From Mercurialis annua (taxonomy: Eukaryota > Streptophyta > Magnoliopsida > Malpighiales > Euphorbiaceae), in NCBI RefSeq assembly GCF_937616625.2, contig NC_065572.1, positions 36,049,653-36,113,652 of the forward strand: a DNA stretch of 64,000 nt, written 5' to 3'. Numbering within the stretch: the first letter of the stretch is position 1; the number at the start of each line of letters is the position of its first letter. Under the pieces are notes generated by a model, which saw only the letters and a list, made by a program, of their open reading frames with translations, did no database searches and was not told where the DNA came from. A program made the translations under genes and the position numbers. Below, piece by piece: positions 60,634-64,000 of this stretch.

Positions 60634-62770
60634 GTTACGAAAGAAAAATTAAGTGTATCACCTATTTTTAGAAATTTAAGCCAAACGTTTATAAACGTTA
60701 TGAAACAAATCCAAGCGTTTCAACTCTTTAGTAATTTAAGCCAAACGTTTACAAACGTTACGAAACAAATCCAAGCATTTCACCTTTTTAGCAATTTAAG
60801 CCAAACGTTTACAAACATTACGAAACAAATCCAAATATTTCACCTTTTTAGAAATTTAAGCCAAACGTTTACAAACGGTACGAAACAAATCCAAATGTTT
60901 CACCTTTTGTAGCGATTTAAGCCAATCATTTACAAACGCTACGAAACAAATCCAAATGTTTCACCTTTTTAGCAATGTAAGCCAAACGTTTACAAACGTT
61001 ACAAAACAAATCCAATTGTTTCAACTTTTTAGCAATTTAAACAAAACATTTACAAAAGTTACGAAACAAATCCAAGCGTTTCATTTTTTTTATCAATTTA
61101 AGCCAAACGTTTACAAACGTTGCGAAAAAATCCAAACGTTTCCTTTTTTTAGCGATTTAAGCAAAACGTTTAAAAGGTTACGCAACCAATCCAAATGTTT
61201 CACCTTTTTAGCAATTTAAGAGAAACGTTTACAACCGTTACGAAACAAATCCAAGCGTTTCACCTTTTTAGCAATTTAAGCCAAATATTTACAAACGTTA
61301 CGAAACAAATCCAATTGTTTCACCTTTTTAGCAATTTAAGCAAAACGTTTACGAACGTTACGAAACAAATCCAAGCGTTTCACCTTTTTAGCAATTCAAG
61401 CCGAACGTTTACAACCGTTACGAAACAAATCCAAACATTTCACCTTTTAAGCGATTTAAGACAAACCTTTACAAACATTAAGAAACAAATCTAAACGTTT
61501 CACCTTTTGAGCGATTTGAGCGAAACGTTTGCAAACGTTACAAAACAAATCTAGACGTTTCACCTTTTTAGCGATTTAAGCAAAACGTTTACAAACGGTA
61601 AGAAACAAATCCAAATATTTCACCTTTTGAGCGATTTAAGCCAAACGTTTACAAACGCTACGAAATAAATCCCAACGTTTCGCCTTTTTAGCAAATTAAG
61701 CCAAAGATTTACAAACGTTACGAAACAAATCCAAACGTTTCACTTTTTTTGAGATTTTAGCCAAACGTTTGCAAACGTTACGAAACAAATACAAACCTTT
61801 CCCCTTTTAGCGATTTAAGCCAAACGTTTTCAAACGTTACGAAAGAAATCCAAATATTTCACCTTTTTAGCGATTTAAGCCAGACGTTTACAAACGTTAC
61901 AAAACAAATCCAAATATTTCACCTTTTTAGCAATTTAAGCCAAAAGTTTACAATCGTTACGAAACAAAACCAAACGTTTAAAACGTTATGAAACAAATTA
62001 AAACGTTTCACATTTTTAGCGATTTAAGCCAAACATTTAAAAACGTTACGAAACAAAACCAAGCGTTTAACCTTTTTAGAAATTTAAGCAAAATGTATAC
62101 AAACTTTACGAAACAAATTCAAGCGTTTCACCTTTTTAGCAATTTAAGCCAAACATTTACAAATGTTACGAAACAAAACCAAGCGTTTCACCTTTTTAGA
62201 AATTTAAGCCAAATGTTTACAAACATTACGAAACAAATCCAAGCATTTCACCTTTTTAGCAATTTAAGCCAAACGTTTACAAAAGTTACGAAACAAATCC
62301 AAATAATTCACCTTTTTAGCAATTTAAGCCAAACGTTTACAAATGGTACGAAACAAATCCAAATGTTTCACCTTTATAGCGATTTAAGCCAATCATTTAC
62401 AAACGCTACGAAACAAATCTAAATGTTTCACCTTTTTAGCAATGTAAGCCAAACGTTTACAAACGTTACAAAACAAATCCAATTGTTTCAACTTTTTAGC
62501 AATTTTAACCAAACATTTACAAACGTTACGAAACAAATCCAAGCGTTTCATTTTTTTATCAATTTCAGCCAAACGTTTACAAATGTTACGAAAAAATCCA
62601 AACGTTTCCTTTTTTAGCGATTTAAGCAAAACGTTTAAAATGTTACGCAACCAATCCAAATGTTTCACCTTTTTAGCAATTTAAGCGAAACGTTTACAAA
62701 CGTTACGAAACAAATCCAAGCGTTTCACCTTTTTAGCAATTTAAGCCAAATATTTACAAACGTTACGAAA

Positions 62771-64000
62771 CGTTACGAAACAAATCCAAACGTTTCACGT
62801 TTTAAGCGATTTAAGCCAAACGTTTACAAACTTACAAAACAAATCCAAATGTTTCACCTTTTTAGCGATTAAAGCCAAACGTTTATAAACGCAACAAAAC
62901 AAATCCAAATGTTTCCCCTTTTTAGCGATTTAAGCCAAACGTTTACAAACGTTACGAAACAAATCCAATCGTTTCACGTTTTAAGCGATTTAAGCCAAAC
63001 GTTTACAAACTTACAAAACAAATCCAAACGTTTCGCCTTTTTAGCGATTAAAGCCAAACGTTTATAAACGCAGCAAAACAAATCCAAATGTTTCCCCTTT
63101 TTAGCGATTTAAGCCAAACGTTTGTTTACAAACTTTTTTGAAACAAACGTTAAGAAACAAATCTAAACGTTTCACCTTTTAAGCAATTTAAGCCCAACGT
63201 TTATAAACGTTACGAAACAAATCTAAGCGTTTCCCCTTTTAAGACATTTAAGCCAAACGTTTACAAACGTTACGAAATAAAACCAAACGTTTGAAATGTT
63301 ATGAAACAAATCCAAACGTTTCATATTTTTTGAGATTTAAGCTAAACGTTACGGAACAAAACCAAACGTTTTTCTCATTTATAGCGATTTAAGCCAAACA
63401 TTTACAAACGTTACGAAACAAATCAAGCGTTTCACTTTTTTAGCGATTTAAGACAAACATTTACAAAAGTTACGAATCAAATCCAAGCGTTTCACCTTAT
63501 TAGCAATTTAAGCACAACGTTTACAAACGCTACAAAACAAATCCAAACGTTTCACCTTTTTAGCGATTTAATCCAAATGTTTACAAGTTACGAAATAATA
63601 CCAAACGTTTAACCTTTTTAGAGATTTAAGCCAAATCTTTAAAACGTTACGAAATAAATCCAAACGTTTACAAACATTACCGAACAAAAACAAACGTTTC
63701 CAATTTTTAGCAATTTAAGCAAAACGTTTACAAACGTTATGAAACAAATCCAAACGTTTCCCCTTTTTAGCGATTGAAGCCAAACGTTTACGAACGTTAC
63801 AAAACAAATCCAAACGTTTTCCCATTTTAGCGATTTAAGCCAAACGTTTAGAAACGTTACGAAACAAAACCAAACGTTTACAAACGTTACGAAACAAATC
63901 CAAACGTTTACAAATGTTACGAAACAAATCTAAACGTTTCCTCATTATAGCAATTTAAGCCAAACATTTACAAAGGTTACGAAACAAACCCAAACGTTTC
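62771..64000 (+). repeat. 60-bp satellite, A-type domain, start of a third macro-repeat
   Basis: It corresponds to 44808-45858 of the second A copy and includes GTTTGTTTACAAAC at about 63119. A three-monomer stretch is duplicated at its start (62772-62950 and 62951-63129, 179-bp period). The domain runs off the end of the window. Confidence 0.93.

Larger units (their letters stand above)
53745..62770 (+). repeat. 60-bp satellite, block 4, B-type domain
   Basis: It is homologous to 32629-44000, with the same subtypes, marker monomers and end point. The difference in length comes from a different set of higher-order unit variants. Frames such as 54087-54614, 56791-57261 and 61988-62422 are satellite read-through. 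Confidence 0.97.

Overview
The window looks like constitutive heterochromatin from a eudicot plant nuclear genome, probably pericentromeric, subtelomeric or a knob. I found no convincing protein-coding gene, tRNA or rRNA. The plant assignment rests on several signs. There are long LTRs beginning TGTAATACCCC or TGTAATATCCC and ending GTGACA, with an initiator-Met tRNA primer-binding site (TGGTATCAGAGC). A Mutator-like MITE is present. The LTR promoters carry plant site II (TGGGCC) and telo-box (AAACCCTAA) motifs. A fragment of an organelle-type group II intron is also present. Species cannot be told from the sequence.

Layout. 1-3381: the 3' LTR of a plus-strand retroelement (polypurine tract at 1-9, LTR 10-2895), inserted into the tail of a related LTR (2896-3381). 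3382-4285: a first small block of a 60-bp satellite. 4286-18111: a tandem LTR-internal-LTR-internal element whose internal region (about 4.3 kb) has no recognisable gag or pol, so it is a LARD-like non-autonomous element. A minus-strand solo LTR (4954-7713, TSD TTAAT) is nested in its first LTR, which also holds a group II intron domain V-like sequence (8447-8480). 18112-21882: a minus-strand LTR, polypurine tract and partial internal region of another non-coding element. 21883-24417: a second satellite block. 24418-27595: internal region plus truncated LTR of a LARD-like copy. 27596-46206: 18.6 kb of satellite with a 379-bp MITE at 32250. 46207-49692: a second copy of the LARD-like remnant. 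49693-64000: 14.3 kb of satellite with the second copy of the same MITE at 53362.

The satellite fills more than half of the window, roughly 590 monomers, all in one orientation. It falls into two domain types. Type A has irregular units and a 1186-bp higher-order period. Type B has regular 60-bp units in higher-order repeats of 3.86, 3.77, 2.70, 2.04, 1.47 and 0.90 kb, which look like deletion derivatives of one long unit. Above this lies a macro-repeat of about 20.6-21.1 kb made of retroelement remnant, A domain, MITE and B domain. It is seen nearly twice, and a third begins at about 62771. Because the MITE and the LARD remnant sit at equivalent places in both copies, whole blocks of tens of kilobases were duplicated, beyond monomer-level slippage.

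The most notable signals are: the group II intron domain V-like fragment inside a nuclear LTR; the 10-bp phasing of A and T tracts and the dyad AACGTTTACAAACGTT in every consensus monomer; the nested higher-order structure; and LTR promoters that resemble ribosomal-protein-type promoters (site II, TATA, telo-box). All boundaries, similarities and family calls were read by eye without alignment or database search.
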